Assembly: GCF_027922045.1 (NCBI RefSeq)
Contig: NZ_BSEX01000010.1
Span: forward strand, 1 to 15,837
DNA: 15,837 nucleotides
Direction: 5' to 3'
Origin: Microbacterium terregens
GTDB lineage: Bacteria > Pseudomonadota > Alphaproteobacteria > Sphingomonadales > Sphingomonadaceae
Positions within the stretch are counted from its first letter, which is position 1. Each line of letters starts with the position of its first letter. The position numbers were made by a program, and so were the translations under genes. Shown here piece by piece: positions 7,277 through 14,714 of the stretch. The notes beneath the pieces are model-generated. The model had not been told where the DNA came from. It worked only from the letters and a program-made list of their open reading frames with translations, and did not search any database.

Positions 7277-7588
7277 CTACTCGGTCGGGGAGACGGCCTG
7301 CTTCGCGCTCGACGGCAGCAAAAAATCGAGCACTTCCAGGTGGAACTGCGTCAGATCGGCGGGATCCATGGAGGCGAACTGCGGCTTCGTCAGCGCCGGC
7401 TTTGTGATGCGGCCCGCGAGCGTTTCGAGCGAGGTGTAGTCGCCCTGGATGAGCGGGTTGACGGAAAGGCCGCGCATCTCGCCGGCACCGGGCTTGCGTA
7501 CCTCGATCTCGGCACCGGCTTCGTGCGCGACGACACCAGCAACAGAAATGGCGGCCTGGAGGGCGAAACGGGAAAAGACAGCAGACAT
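7277..7588 (-). CDS. E: Tail assembly chaperone, P2 gpE family
   Basis: The 103-residue protein lies between the tube gene and the tape measure gene, the invariant location of the tail assembly chaperone. Typical features are the segment GDYTSLETLAGRITKPALTK and the helix LTQFHLEVLDFLL before the frame ends at VSPTE. ATG 7588 is preceded by AGGA at a reasonable distance. The codons for D88-F89-L90 contain the T-TTT-TTG heptamer that gives access to the E' frame, so a share of ribosomes should make the longer E-E' form. It presumably binds gpT to keep it soluble and guide tube polymerisation, by analogy with lambda G/GT. Confidence 0.9.
   Translation of the reverse strand: MSAVFSRFALQAAISVAGVVAHEAGAEIEVRKPGAGEMRGLSVNPLIQGDYTSLETLAGRITKPALTKPQFASMDPADLTQFHLEVLDFLLPSSAKQAVSPTE
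7319..7325 (-). promoter_or_regulatory. -1 programmed frameshift site T-TTT-TTG (gpE to E')
   Basis: The minus strand reads GAT TTT TTG CTG in the gpE frame, containing the heptamer T TTT TTG. This is the same T6G slippery sequence used for P2 E/E'. A one-base backward slip continues as A-A-V-E-R-E-A-G-R-L without a stop to the E' terminus at 7143. The fusion would contain 90 residues of E plus 58 more. The unshifted frame stops 13 codons later. Confidence 0.9.
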
Positions 7589-7619
7589 GGGACGATCCTA
7601 GATTTCGTGGGGGCGGGGT

Positions 7620-7642
7620 GGCCCCGGCGCGCGGCCGGGGCC
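7620..7642 (-). other. GC-only hairpin between FII and E
   Basis: A perfect 9-bp stem (GGCCCCGGC with GCCGGGGCC, 5-base loop) begins five bases after the FII stop codon. No T-run follows on the minus strand, so it is not a canonical intrinsic terminator. A hairpin here could protect the upstream tube and sheath message, which are needed in high copy, or reduce read-through into the chaperone genes. Confidence 0.55.
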
Positions 7643-7647
7643 GGAGA

Positions 7648-8157
7648 TCAGAGGCGGCCGAGGGCGTTGCGCTGGGCTTCCATGCGGTCGACACCGCCGA
7701 TGCGCTCGATCGCGTTGAGCACGTCGATGTAGACCAGCTCCTCGCCGTCGCGGGTGAGCTGGTAGAAGACGACGGCAGTCTTGCCCTTCATCTCCGTGTC
7801 CTCGCCGGCCTTGCTCTCGCCCAGGTCGATCTCTTCGTGACGGCCGCCGAGGATCGCTTCCCAGCTGTGGACGGTGCCGGTGGCATCGTCCTGGGCCGCT
7901 GCGGTAAAGCGCATCTGGATGCCTTCGAGCCGTTCGTGGCCGAAGCCCATGATCAGATCGCGCACCCAACCGCCGCAGGCCCATTCGGCCTCCAGCGCCT
8001 CGCCGCCCATGTCGATCTTGACCGGGCGGTCCATGCCGCCGCCGCGGAACTCCTCCAGCTTGCGGCCGAGCTTGGGGAGGGTGACCGAGGTGTGTTCGGC
8101 GACCCAGCGGCCGTCGACGTACAGGTCGGCCTTCTTCAGTTTTTCGGGAAAGCTCAT
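7648..8157 (-). CDS. FII: Major tail tube protein, P2 FII family
   Basis: The 169-residue product (P2 FII about 172) polymerises into the inner tail tube. Diagnostic stretches are the N-terminal MSFPEKLKKADLYVDG, the LPKLGRKLEEFRGGGMDRPV segment, IDMGGEALEAEWACGG, and the C-terminal RDGEELVYIDVLNAIERIGG. The start has an AAAGGA ribosome binding site on the minus strand, stronger than at most junctions here, as suits a protein made in many copies. It normally lies directly after the sheath gene, but here a small membrane-protein gene is inserted between them. Confidence 0.96.
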   Translation of the reverse strand: MSFPEKLKKADLYVDGRWVAEHTSVTLPKLGRKLEEFRGGGMDRPVKIDMGGEALEAEWACGGWVRDLIMGFGHERLEGIQMRFTAAAQDDATGTVHSWEAILGGRHEEIDLGESKAGEDTEMKGKTAVVFYQLTRDGEELVYIDVLNAIERIGGVDRMEAQRNALGRL

Positions 8158-8178
8158 GTGGCGGTCCTTTCGGTTGGG

Positions 8179-8367
8179 TCAGTGACTGCCCGACGCGACC
8201 CAGGCCGCGTAGAACAGGAGGACGAGGATGCTGATCGCGGCGCCGGGAGCGGCCACGACGATGATCGGGACCGCCCACCAGGGTACGATGCCGAAGCCCC
8301 ACAGCAGGGCGGCGATGACGATGCCGAAGACCAGGAGCACGATCAGGAGTCGGTTGGGGATCTCCAT
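8179..8367 (-). CDS. Small two-helix membrane protein inserted between sheath and tube genes
   Basis: The 62-residue product is almost entirely hydrophobic, with predicted membrane helices at about residues 6-28 and 32-56 joined by a VPWW turn. The N-terminus (MEIPNR) is short, with one charge of each sign. Its ATG lies three bases after the FI stop, so it is part of the operon. P2, 186 and HP1 have no gene at this point, and I do not know a family for it. Possible roles are an inner-membrane protein acting at lysis (holin-like in size and topology) or a superinfection or immunity factor. The sequence does not decide between these. The overlapping ORFs on the other strand follow the codon structure of this gene and its neighbours. 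Confidence 0.75.
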   Translation of the reverse strand: MEIPNRLLIVLLVFGIVIAALLWGFGIVPWWAVPIIVVAAPGAAISILVLLFYAAWVASGSH

Positions 8368-8370
8368 CGA

Positions 8371-9558
8371 TCAGCCCTCCGCAACGAGGCTGGCGAAGTC
8401 GGCCAGGAACTCGTCCGAGATCTCCTGGACGAGGTTCAGCCGCTCCAGCGGGGGGATCGGGGTGTAGCGATAGCCGATGGTCAGGATGCCGCTGCGCAGC
8501 TTGTCGACCGGGTTCTTGGCCGCATCGAACACCGCCTTCGCGCCGTAGATGACGCCCTCCAGCTTCATCGCGCGGAACTTGGCGTTGCACTGCTCAACGA
8601 TGTCGCGCGCGAGGCCAGGGGTCAGCGGCTTGTCGATCGCCCAGACCAGGCCGGCGGCGATGGTGTCGGCGAGGATGTGGGCGGTGCGGGTTGCGGACTC
8701 GAAGGCGAAGTTCGCATCGCTGGAGGTGGTGCGCGAACCCCAGAAGCGCAGCTCGCCGTTGATCCGCACCAGGGTGGTGACGTTGGCCGCGTTCAGCACG
8801 TTGGCGTCGCAGTCGGGATCCTGAATGTCGAAGGTGACGTCGCGGGTGATGCCGATGACGCCGGTCCCGGCGGTGATGCCGGGCAGGGGCACGTTGGACA
8901 GCGTCTTGTGCCAGCCCTGCTCCTGGTCGATCCGGGCCCGCATGGCGACGGCGTGGGCGGCGGCGAAGCTGGGCACGCTGGTGCCGTCCGCGCGGCGGAC
9001 GGTGACGTCCGGCCACAGCAGCATGAGCGCGCGCGAGGTGAAGCCGGAGGCGTAGGCGTCGACGGCAGCGACGTCCTCGCCCAGCGCCTTGGCATAGGCC
9101 ATGCCGCGCAGCTTCTCGGCCACCTCCGCAAGGGCGGTGGTCACGTCCAGGTTTTCGAGACCAGGCGCGGCGAGGATCCGCGGCTTCACGCCGGTGACCG
9201 CCTCGGCACTGAGCAGCGCCTGCATGCCGGTGCGCAGGCCGTTCGCGTCGGCGCCGATGATGGCTGCCTGCGTAGCGGCGGCATCCGCACCCGGTGCGAC
9301 CCGCACAACGACGACGGGCGCGCGGACGGTAGCGGCGATTGCGGACAGCGTGGCGGCGAGCGTGCCGCCGGCGCCGGCCGCGACGATCGCGGCGTCGAGA
9401 TCGCGCACCAACACCGGCCGGTCGAGCGGGAAGGCGTCAGCGGCGGCAGCGGGCGCGGTCGCGACCAGGCCGATGACGGCGGTGGCCACGGTCGCGATGA
9501 TTCGCGGCGCGTTGGAGATCTCGGTCAGGGAAATGCCGTGGTGGTAACGGTCGGCCAT
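8371..9558 (-). CDS. FI: Tail sheath protein, P2 FI family
   Basis: The 395-residue protein is almost the same length as P2 FI (about 396) and forms the contractile sheath. The N-terminal YHHGISLTEISNAPRII motif, the central TSRALMLLWPDVTV region, the GELRFWGSRTTSSD segment and the C-terminal SGILTIGYRYTPIPPLERL are all typical. An insertion-domain stretch around residues 50-140 is rich in alanine and valine. ATG 9558 is preceded by AAAGGA. The gene follows gpW after 11 bases and leads into the small membrane-protein gene. Confidence 0.97.
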   Translation of the reverse strand: MADRYHHGISLTEISNAPRIIATVATAVIGLVATAPAAAADAFPLDRPVLVRDLDAAIVAAGAGGTLAATLSAIAATVRAPVVVVRVAPGADAAATQAAIIGADANGLRTGMQALLSAEAVTGVKPRILAAPGLENLDVTTALAEVAEKLRGMAYAKALGEDVAAVDAYASGFTSRALMLLWPDVTVRRADGTSVPSFAAAHAVAMRARIDQEQGWHKTLSNVPLPGITAGTGVIGITRDVTFDIQDPDCDANVLNAANVTTLVRINGELRFWGSRTTSSDANFAFESATRTAHILADTIAAGLVWAIDKPLTPGLARDIVEQCNAKFRAMKLEGVIYGAKAVFDAAKNPVDKLRSGILTIGYRYTPIPPLERLNLVQEISDEFLADFASLVAEG

Positions 9559-9569
9559 GGATGGTCCTT

Positions 9570-9932
9570 TCAGGAAGCGCGGGCAGAGCGAACGGGGATG
9601 GCGAGGGTGAGCGGGGCGCCGGCGCGGGCGCCATCGAGCCGCTTGCCGACGATGCGGAGAACGGCGGCGCCGGCGGTGGCGCCGGTCTCGACGGTGATGC
9701 GCGTGGCGCGGATCCGCGGCTCCTGACGCTGCAGGGCGAGGGCGCCGGCGGCGACCAGCGCCAGGCGCGTGCGATCGTTCATCGGCTGATCGAGCAGCTC
9801 GGGGATGTGCGAGCCGTACCAGCGCCGGCCGACGCGGGTGCCGAGCGGCGTGCCGAGGATGTCCTGCACCGACTGGCGCAGATGCTCGATGCCTTCCAGC
9901 AGCTTGCCGGTGGCGGCGTTCATCCCGATCAT
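9570..9932 (-). CDS. W: Baseplate wedge protein, P2 gpW (T4 gp25-like)
   Basis: The 120-residue product from ATG 9932 has the gp25-like fold signature: LEGIEHLRQSVQDILGTPLGTRVGRRWYG, then HIPELLDQPMNDRTRL. Proteins of this family form the baseplate core wedge and initiate sheath assembly. The ATG overlaps the TGA of gpV (ATGA). P2 gpW is about 115 residues, so the length fits. The frame is open further upstream, but that part is the shadow of gpV. Confidence 0.94.
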   Translation of the reverse strand: MIGMNAATGKLLEGIEHLRQSVQDILGTPLGTRVGRRWYGSHIPELLDQPMNDRTRLALVAAGALALQRQEPRIRATRITVETGATAGAAVLRIVGKRLDGARAGAPLTLAIPVRSARAS

Positions 9933-10462
9933 TGCGGCGGCCCCGAGATGGCGCCGCCGGCCTGTACCTTGGTGTGAACGTGATCCTTCAGGCTCTTGCC
10001 ACCGCCGACGACGTCGTCGGTTGCGGTCAGCTTGCCGGCTATCTCGACGTCGCAGTTGATGCGGATCTTGCCGGGCGCGATCGACAAGCTGGTGCCGTCG
10101 CCGAGTGCCACCATGGCTTCGCCCGATCCGGGATCGTAGCCGATCCAGGTGCCGTCCGAGAACGCGATGTGAGTGGTGTCGTCGCCGGGTGCCGGGTGCG
10201 CGTCGGAGAAGATGCCGGGCAGGACGATCGCGCGTTCGATGTCGCCCTCGGGCGAGAGCACCGCGACCTGTTCGCCCACGCTCGGCGGCGACCAGATCGT
10301 CGCGTCGCCGGCACGCCCGGCGAGCCAGGGAATGGGGCCGCTTTCGAGATCGCCGATGGCGACACGGCACGTCGCGCCGACGCGTTCGATCACAACGCCT
10401 TCGCGCAGCAGGTCGCCGATCAGGCGGGGGGTGTCGACAGGTTCGGCCACGAAAACGACCAT
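9929..10462 (-). CDS. V: Baseplate spike protein, P2 gpV
   Basis: From ATG 10462 the product has 177 residues (P2 gpV about 211). The N-terminal half has the OB-fold pattern seen in gpV/gp45 spikes (DTPRLIGDLLREGVV, then WLAGRAGDATIWSPPSVGEQVAVLSPEGD). The C-terminal half carries the beta-helical shaft and ends near KDHVHTKVQAGG. H161 and H163 form the HxH motif that binds an iron ion at the spike tip in P2 gpV. A GTG at 10510 would add 16 residues but lies in the loop of the 10493-10521 dyad, so the inner ATG is preferred; neither has a strong ribosome binding site. It pierces the outer membrane during contraction. It is the first gene after the fibre block, whereas in P2 it starts the whole baseplate operon. 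Confidence 0.94.
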   Translation of the reverse strand: MVVFVAEPVDTPRLIGDLLREGVVIERVGATCRVAIGDLESGPIPWLAGRAGDATIWSPPSVGEQVAVLSPEGDIERAIVLPGIFSDAHPAPGDDTTHIAFSDGTWIGYDPGSGEAMVALGDGTSLSIAPGKIRINCDVEIAGKLTATDDVVGGGKSLKDHVHTKVQAGGAISGPPQ

Positions 10463-10492
10463 GCGCGGCCGGGCTGCGGCGTCACGGGGGCG

Positions 10493-10521
10493 GCAATCGT
10501 AGAGACGCACTCTACGATTGC
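10493..10521 (-). repeat. 29-nt dyad (12-bp arms) upstream of gpV, copy 1
   Basis: The arms GCAATCGTAGAG and CTCTACGATTGC are perfect complements around a 5-base centre. On the minus strand the dyad is flanked by TC before it and by CGCCCCC after it. A near-identical element lies at 15612-15640 upstream of gpJ, with the same flanks (TC and GGCCCCC) but a different centre (TGCGT here, TCCCT there). It begins 15 bases after the fibre gene stop and ends about 30 bases before the gpV ATG. No T-run follows, so a standard terminator is unlikely. An operator for a dimeric late regulator, an RNA structure, or a recombination site are the options. Confidence 0.8.
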
Positions 10522-10535
10522 GACTTGCCCGAGCC

Positions 10536-12881
10536 TTAGAGGCGCTCGCGCTCGTAGCGCCGCATCAGCGCTGCGCTGCCCAACTCGTTGGGATGCAGGG
10601 TGTCCTCGAAAGCGCCCAGCGGCTGCATTACCGTATAGTCGGCGAACACGTCAGCGCCGCTGTAGTATTCGACCATCGGGTCGGCGTCGGAGATCTCGCG
10701 CATCTTGTCGCGATAGGCTGCCGGATCATAGGCGAACGTCCCGGAGACGTCGGGCTGCGCAAACAGCTCCACGGCGGCGGTCGGCGCAGCTGCCCGGACG
10801 CCTGCGACGAACTCCTGCATGTTCGTCTTGAACGCCGAAGGCGAGCGGTTCGCGCGCATGTCGTTGGAGGTGAGCGCGATGAACACCACGTCGGGGTCGA
10901 TCTCGGTCAGGATCGGCGCGACACCGGGGAAGAACGCGCGCCAGTTGAGACTGTCGCTGCCGCCGTGCCCCGCCTGGCTGATCTCGACCCCCTTCTCGGT
11001 TCCGGGCGCATAGACACCCAGGATTCGCAGCGGGGCCGCGCCAACGGACCGCACGATCAGCCGGTGAGCGCCGGATGCAAGCGCGGGCGTGACCGTCTTG
11101 CGCCGCGAAGCGGTTCCGCCGCTGGCTACCTGCGTCCAGCTCGCGCCGCCGTCGATCGAGTATTCGTAGGCGCCGCTGGCGTCGTCGGAATAGATCGCGA
11201 AGGAGCGGCACGGGATGTTGCCCCACTCCAGCGTCTCACCCGCCGCGCTCGTCGTGACCGCGAAGCCGTCGAGCCCCAGCTGGCCCGCGAACTCGACCTG
11301 CGTCCATCCCGCAGACCGCGCGAAGGTGCCGCCGTTGATCGGCTGAGACAGCGCCGCAACGCCCGACACACTGAGCCAGCCCTGCCCCGACAAGCCGAGC
11401 TGGGGGACAAGCCGGTCCGCAAGCGCCTGTGGCATGGCGGCGCGCGCTACCGACGAAGAGCCGATCATGACGATGCGACCAATAGCGGTCGTGATATTCC
11501 GTTCGATCCGAGCGCGCTTCAACAGCCACCGGAAATAGGCGTTGCCGGGCGAGAACGGCGGATACTTGCCCGCGCCGATCGGGAGCGGCTGCGGAGACGT
11601 TCCGACACCGGCCTGTTCAAGCGATGCGACCCGCTGCTCGACCTTGGCGAGGCGGGGCGCGACCGCGGCGATGCCGTCAATGCGGGCTTTGATCGCCGGG
11701 GAATAGGTCAGGGTGTCGACCGCCTTGGCGACGGCTAGAACAGGCTTGCCGCTCTGGTGGCGGTAGACCGGCCCCTCGGGAGCAAGTGTCTCAGCATATG
11801 CGAGAATGGCCGTGTCGCAGAAGAATCCGACAAGCGATCCGGCGGGGTAGCGGGAATCGGGGAATGCCGGATCGCCCGTGTGGGCGAGGAAGCTCGTCCC
11901 CACCTCAAGCATCACGTCATAGATCGCGATGGGGCGGGCCTGAACCAATGCCCCGGAAGCATCGTAAACCGGGGTAGATACTATGATTGAGCCACCGCCG
12001 GCTTGAGTGACCGTAACTTCAAAGCCGAGGAAACGGTCGCCAGCCTTCAGCGGCCGATTGATGTAGTTCGTTCGGCCGCGGGCAACCTCCTTGAGAGGCG
12101 CTTGCGGGTCGATGCTGTACCCATAGGCGGCAGTGACCCGGCCGGGCTCGCCCAGCTTGTTCTTCACGTCCGGGACGTCAGCCACGGCGGCTTCCGCGTT
12201 CGCAAGGCGCCCCTCGATCGGTGCGGGGGCGGCGAGGATCTTCAGCGCGATCGCGAGGGTGAAGCTCACGACTGCGCCAGGGGTGATAACCGCACCTTCA
12301 GAGAGAGCGGTCGTGATGGGAATCCCGCGCATACCTACTCCGCCGGGATCATCGCGCAGGTTCTGGCTTCCCGTCAGCCGCTTGTAGACGGCCACTGATC
12401 CGGCGGGCAGGATCGGCATGTCCGCGGGCAGCCGGAAGGTGTTTACGCCTGCAGCCACCGTCACGACGCCAAGGTTGCGCACCACGCGCAAGTCGAAGGC
12501 ATCGCCGACCGGAGCGAGCAGGGCCAGCTCGCCGGTGCCCGCGCCAGCGATGCGCAAGCTGATCTCGGTGGGAAGCCCAGCCCGCACCGTCCTGGCCTCG
12601 GAGATGAAGATCGGAGTTCCGGCCGTCTGGCTGTCGGGCGCGGTGGTGCCAGCAACCAGCGTCGTCACGTCGCTGAGATCTGCACCCAGCTTCGCCTTGA
12701 ACGGCGAGACGGCGCCTTCCGCTGCAATCTGAGCGGCGAGTGCACGCGCGACCTGGGGCGCCACCGCAGCGCTGGCAAGTCCGGCGATCGGCACGCGCTT
12801 AGTCGCGCCGCCATCCAGGACTACCACGGTTTCGTTGCCGGTGGGCTCCACCAGGGGGGGCAGTTCGGAGATCTTCGCCAT
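10536..12881 (-). CDS. Tail fibre-associated protein with C-terminal SGNH hydrolase domain
   Basis: The product has 781 residues. The N-terminus (MAKISELPPLVEPTGNETVVVLDGG) is of the kind that attaches fibre modules in many phages. A beta-rich middle follows, then a short coiled coil near residue 405-425. The C-terminal 310 residues are an SGNH/GDSL hydrolase: block I is IGSSS (G474-S475-S476, nucleophile probably S476), block III is TSND (N673), and block V is DTLHP (D760, H763). In block I serine replaces the usual aspartate of GDS, a variant also known in active members of the fold. Such domains deacetylate or cleave cell-surface polysaccharide, so it probably processes the host receptor. 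It starts one base after the preceding fibre gene and occupies the position of P2 G. No separate fibre chaperone follows. Domain recognition is firm; the substrate is unknown. Confidence 0.88.
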   Translation of the reverse strand: MAKISELPPLVEPTGNETVVVLDGGATKRVPIAGLASAAVAPQVARALAAQIAAEGAVSPFKAKLGADLSDVTTLVAGTTAPDSQTAGTPIFISEARTVRAGLPTEISLRIAGAGTGELALLAPVGDAFDLRVVRNLGVVTVAAGVNTFRLPADMPILPAGSVAVYKRLTGSQNLRDDPGGVGMRGIPITTALSEGAVITPGAVVSFTLAIALKILAAPAPIEGRLANAEAAVADVPDVKNKLGEPGRVTAAYGYSIDPQAPLKEVARGRTNYINRPLKAGDRFLGFEVTVTQAGGGSIIVSTPVYDASGALVQARPIAIYDVMLEVGTSFLAHTGDPAFPDSRYPAGSLVGFFCDTAILAYAETLAPEGPVYRHQSGKPVLAVAKAVDTLTYSPAIKARIDGIAAVAPRLAKVEQRVASLEQAGVGTSPQPLPIGAGKYPPFSPGNAYFRWLLKRARIERNITTAIGRIVMIGSSSVARAAMPQALADRLVPQLGLSGQGWLSVSGVAALSQPINGGTFARSAGWTQVEFAGQLGLDGFAVTTSAAGETLEWGNIPCRSFAIYSDDASGAYEYSIDGGASWTQVASGGTASRRKTVTPALASGAHRLIVRSVGAAPLRILGVYAPGTEKGVEISQAGHGGSDSLNWRAFFPGVAPILTEIDPDVVFIALTSNDMRANRSPSAFKTNMQEFVAGVRAAAPTAAVELFAQPDVSGTFAYDPAAYRDKMREISDADPMVEYYSGADVFADYTVMQPLGAFEDTLHPNELGSAALMRRYERERL

Positions 12882-12882
12882 G

Positions 12883-14067
12883 TCAGTAACCGATCAGGAG
12901 GAGGGTGAAGCCGTCGACCACGCGATCGTTCTGGTCGTCGGCCTGCAGCTGGATCACGCACGAGGTGCGGCCGGGATTGCCGGCGACCTGCGCCCAGGAG
13001 TCCCGAGCCGCGGACGGCGCGTTGATGAAGGCGGTGGCGCTCGCGACCAGGCAGCGGTTGGGGAAGGCGAGCGGGTAGTTGACCGTCACTGCCGGTTCGT
13101 CGGCGAGAACCGCGCGGTAGTTTACCCACTGGACTATGAGCCCGCCGGGTAGCGTCCAGTAGCCGTTCGCTTCCAGCAGGTGCGCCAGACCGCCAAAGCT
13201 TTGCGGCGTGACCGCGACATTGGCGGCGGTGGCGTAGAGCAGCTGCTCGGATGTCGCGGCCGGCACGGAGATCGTCTGGTCGGTGCCGAGCGCCCCGCCG
13301 CCGAGCGCCAGGCCTGCGGTGTCTATGCGGCGGGTGAGCGGCACACGCGCGGTAATCGAGGCGATGATGTTGACGATGCTGGCGGGCGTCAGCGCCTTGC
13401 TGGCGATCGTGCCCGCATCCGCCTCGGCAGCGGAGGCCGCAGGCACGGTGATGGTGCGGTCGGCAGTCAGGTCGCCGCCGCCGGTGGCGAGGCCAGCGCC
13501 GGTGATCCGGCGGCCGAGCAGCCCGCCCGCCCAACCGGCAAGCCGCTGTGCCAGCGTGCGCGGGGTGACGACGCGCTCCGTGTCCTCGCCGGTGTCGACT
13601 TCCTCCTGCGTCGCCAGCTCGACGACGCCGCGAGTGGCGGTGGTCGCGGGCGGGTTGAGGAAGTTAGTGTCGCCGAACGTCAGCTGCTCGACGTTGCCAG
13701 TGGGGAAGGCGATGTCGATCGCGAGGTGCATGTCGGACAGCGCCGACTTCTCGAACAGCGGATCGGCCTGGGCGTAGGTGGCGAACAGCGTTCCATCGGC
13801 CAGGAACAGGCCGAAGCTCCGCACGGTGTAGGCGAGCGGATCCGCGTCGCGCACGACCATGTGCACGACGTTGTCGCCGATGGCCTCGCCTGAGATCGTC
13901 GACACGCGCCGGAACTCGCCCGGCAGGGCGGTGAGCGTGGGAGCGGCGACGAACGCGCGATCGGAGAGGCCGACCGCACTGATCGACAGGTCGATGTCGT
14001 CGTCGACCTGGGCCGCGGTAAAGCGGGAATGGCCCGCCTGGGTGATGGTGAGGGCGAGCTTGCTCAT
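12883..14067 (-). CDS. H: Tail-collar fibre protein (P2 gpH position)
   Basis: The 394-residue protein starts with the phage tail-collar fibre N-terminal domain (residues 1-135, with LTITQAGHSRFTAAQVDDDIDL and YTVRSFGLFLADGTLFATYAQ), which docks to gpI/gpJ. Residues 145-176 carry the common fibre repeat (TRGVVELATQEEVDTGED, then VVTPRTLAQRL). Two related repeats follow at about 186-235 and 246-295 (RRITGAGLATGGGDL and RRIDTAGLALGGGAL). The C-terminal segment NGYWTLPGGLIVQW to GFTLLLIGY resembles the gp53-like C-terminal fibre domain. It is much shorter than P2 gpH, so host binding is probably shared with the next gene. The start overlaps gpI by four bases. Confidence 0.9.
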   Translation of the reverse strand: MSKLALTITQAGHSRFTAAQVDDDIDLSISAVGLSDRAFVAAPTLTALPGEFRRVSTISGEAIGDNVVHMVVRDADPLAYTVRSFGLFLADGTLFATYAQADPLFEKSALSDMHLAIDIAFPTGNVEQLTFGDTNFLNPPATTATRGVVELATQEEVDTGEDTERVVTPRTLAQRLAGWAGGLLGRRITGAGLATGGGDLTADRTITVPAASAAEADAGTIASKALTPASIVNIIASITARVPLTRRIDTAGLALGGGALGTDQTISVPAATSEQLLYATAANVAVTPQSFGGLAHLLEANGYWTLPGGLIVQWVNYRAVLADEPAVTVNYPLAFPNRCLVASATAFINAPSAARDSWAQVAGNPGRTSCVIQLQADDQNDRVVDGFTLLLIGY

Positions 14068-14714
14068 GGTGCGGTGTCCACAAAGGCGCCGGCATCGTCT
14101 TGCAGCGGCTCGCCATCCTCGGTCTGGAGGAAGGCGGCCCAGGCCGGCGAGGTGTCGAAGTTGGCGGCCATGTCCTGGCGGACGGCGCCGGTGAGGCGGG
14201 CGACGCCCTGGATGCCGATCGCGCCCTCAAGCCCGAGCGTCTGCACCAGGCGGAAATGCTCGCGCGCCGGCTTCACCCGCGAGACTTCGCGGATGATGGC
14301 TTCGGCAAAGGCCGCGGTGGCGCGGCGGCCGCCGGGCTCCACGCCGTCGCCGGCGATCGGCAGGCGAACCTCGAAGGTGTGCGGATCCGCGCGCGGCGCC
14401 GCCTGATGCCATTCGACCAGGTGCAGCAACCGGTCGAAGCGGCCCAGCACGGTCTCCACCGACGCGCGGGTGCCCTTGATCCGGTGCAGCGCGATCGAGC
14501 CGGCAACGGCCGCACGCTTTTCCGCTTCGCTCCAATCGTCGTCCCAGCTGTCGACCGACAGGCCCCAGGCGAGCCACGGCAACCACCGCAGCGGGATCCG
14601 CTGCGGATCGCCCAGCGCTTCGACCGGAAAGGGCACGTCGCCGATGCGCGCGGTCACCGTTTCGGCCGCGCGTTCCAGCGGGGTTGCGTTGGGAGGCAGC
14701 AGGCTAGGCGTCAT
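14064..14714 (-). CDS. I: Baseplate protein, P2 gpI family
   Basis: The 216-residue product connects the baseplate wedge to the tail fibres. Family hallmarks are the N-terminal LLPPNATPLERAAETV, then PLRWLPWLAWGLSVDSWDDDWSEAEKRAAV and the helix HRIKGTRASVETVL, all characteristic of phage tail protein I. It is longer than P2 gpI (about 176) by a C-terminal extension after about residue 160. The ATG lies within the last codons of gpJ (11-base overlap), and the stop overlaps the fibre gene start, so all three are coupled. Confidence 0.95.
   Translation of the reverse strand: MTPSLLPPNATPLERAAETVTARIGDVPFPVEALGDPQRIPLRWLPWLAWGLSVDSWDDDWSEAEKRAAVAGSIALHRIKGTRASVETVLGRFDRLLHLVEWHQAAPRADPHTFEVRLPIAGDGVEPGGRRATAAFAEAIIREVSRVKPAREHFRLVQTLGLEGAIGIQGVARLTGAVRQDMAANFDTSPAWAAFLQTEDGEPLQDDAGAFVDTAP

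Noticed and set aside
7618..9726. Very long plus-strand ORF (702 codons) opposite FII, FI and W
   Set aside because: It covers three certain structural genes on the other strand and has biased composition (G, D, R, A). It is an antisense shadow.
10463..10510. N-terminal extension of gpV from GTG 10510
   Set aside because: The start would lie in the centre of the dyad without a ribosome binding site, and the extra residues do not resemble other gpV N-termini. The ATG at 10462 is preferred.
10493..10521. Dyad read as a rho-independent terminator of the fibre operon
   Set aside because: The stem is strong, but GCCCCC rather than a T-run follows, and the same element stands upstream of gpJ. It is kept as a repeat of unknown role.
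10518..11738. Plus-strand ORF of 406 codons opposite the SGNH fibre gene
   Set aside because: The minus-strand frame has clear SGNH motifs. The plus frame is a GC-driven shadow.
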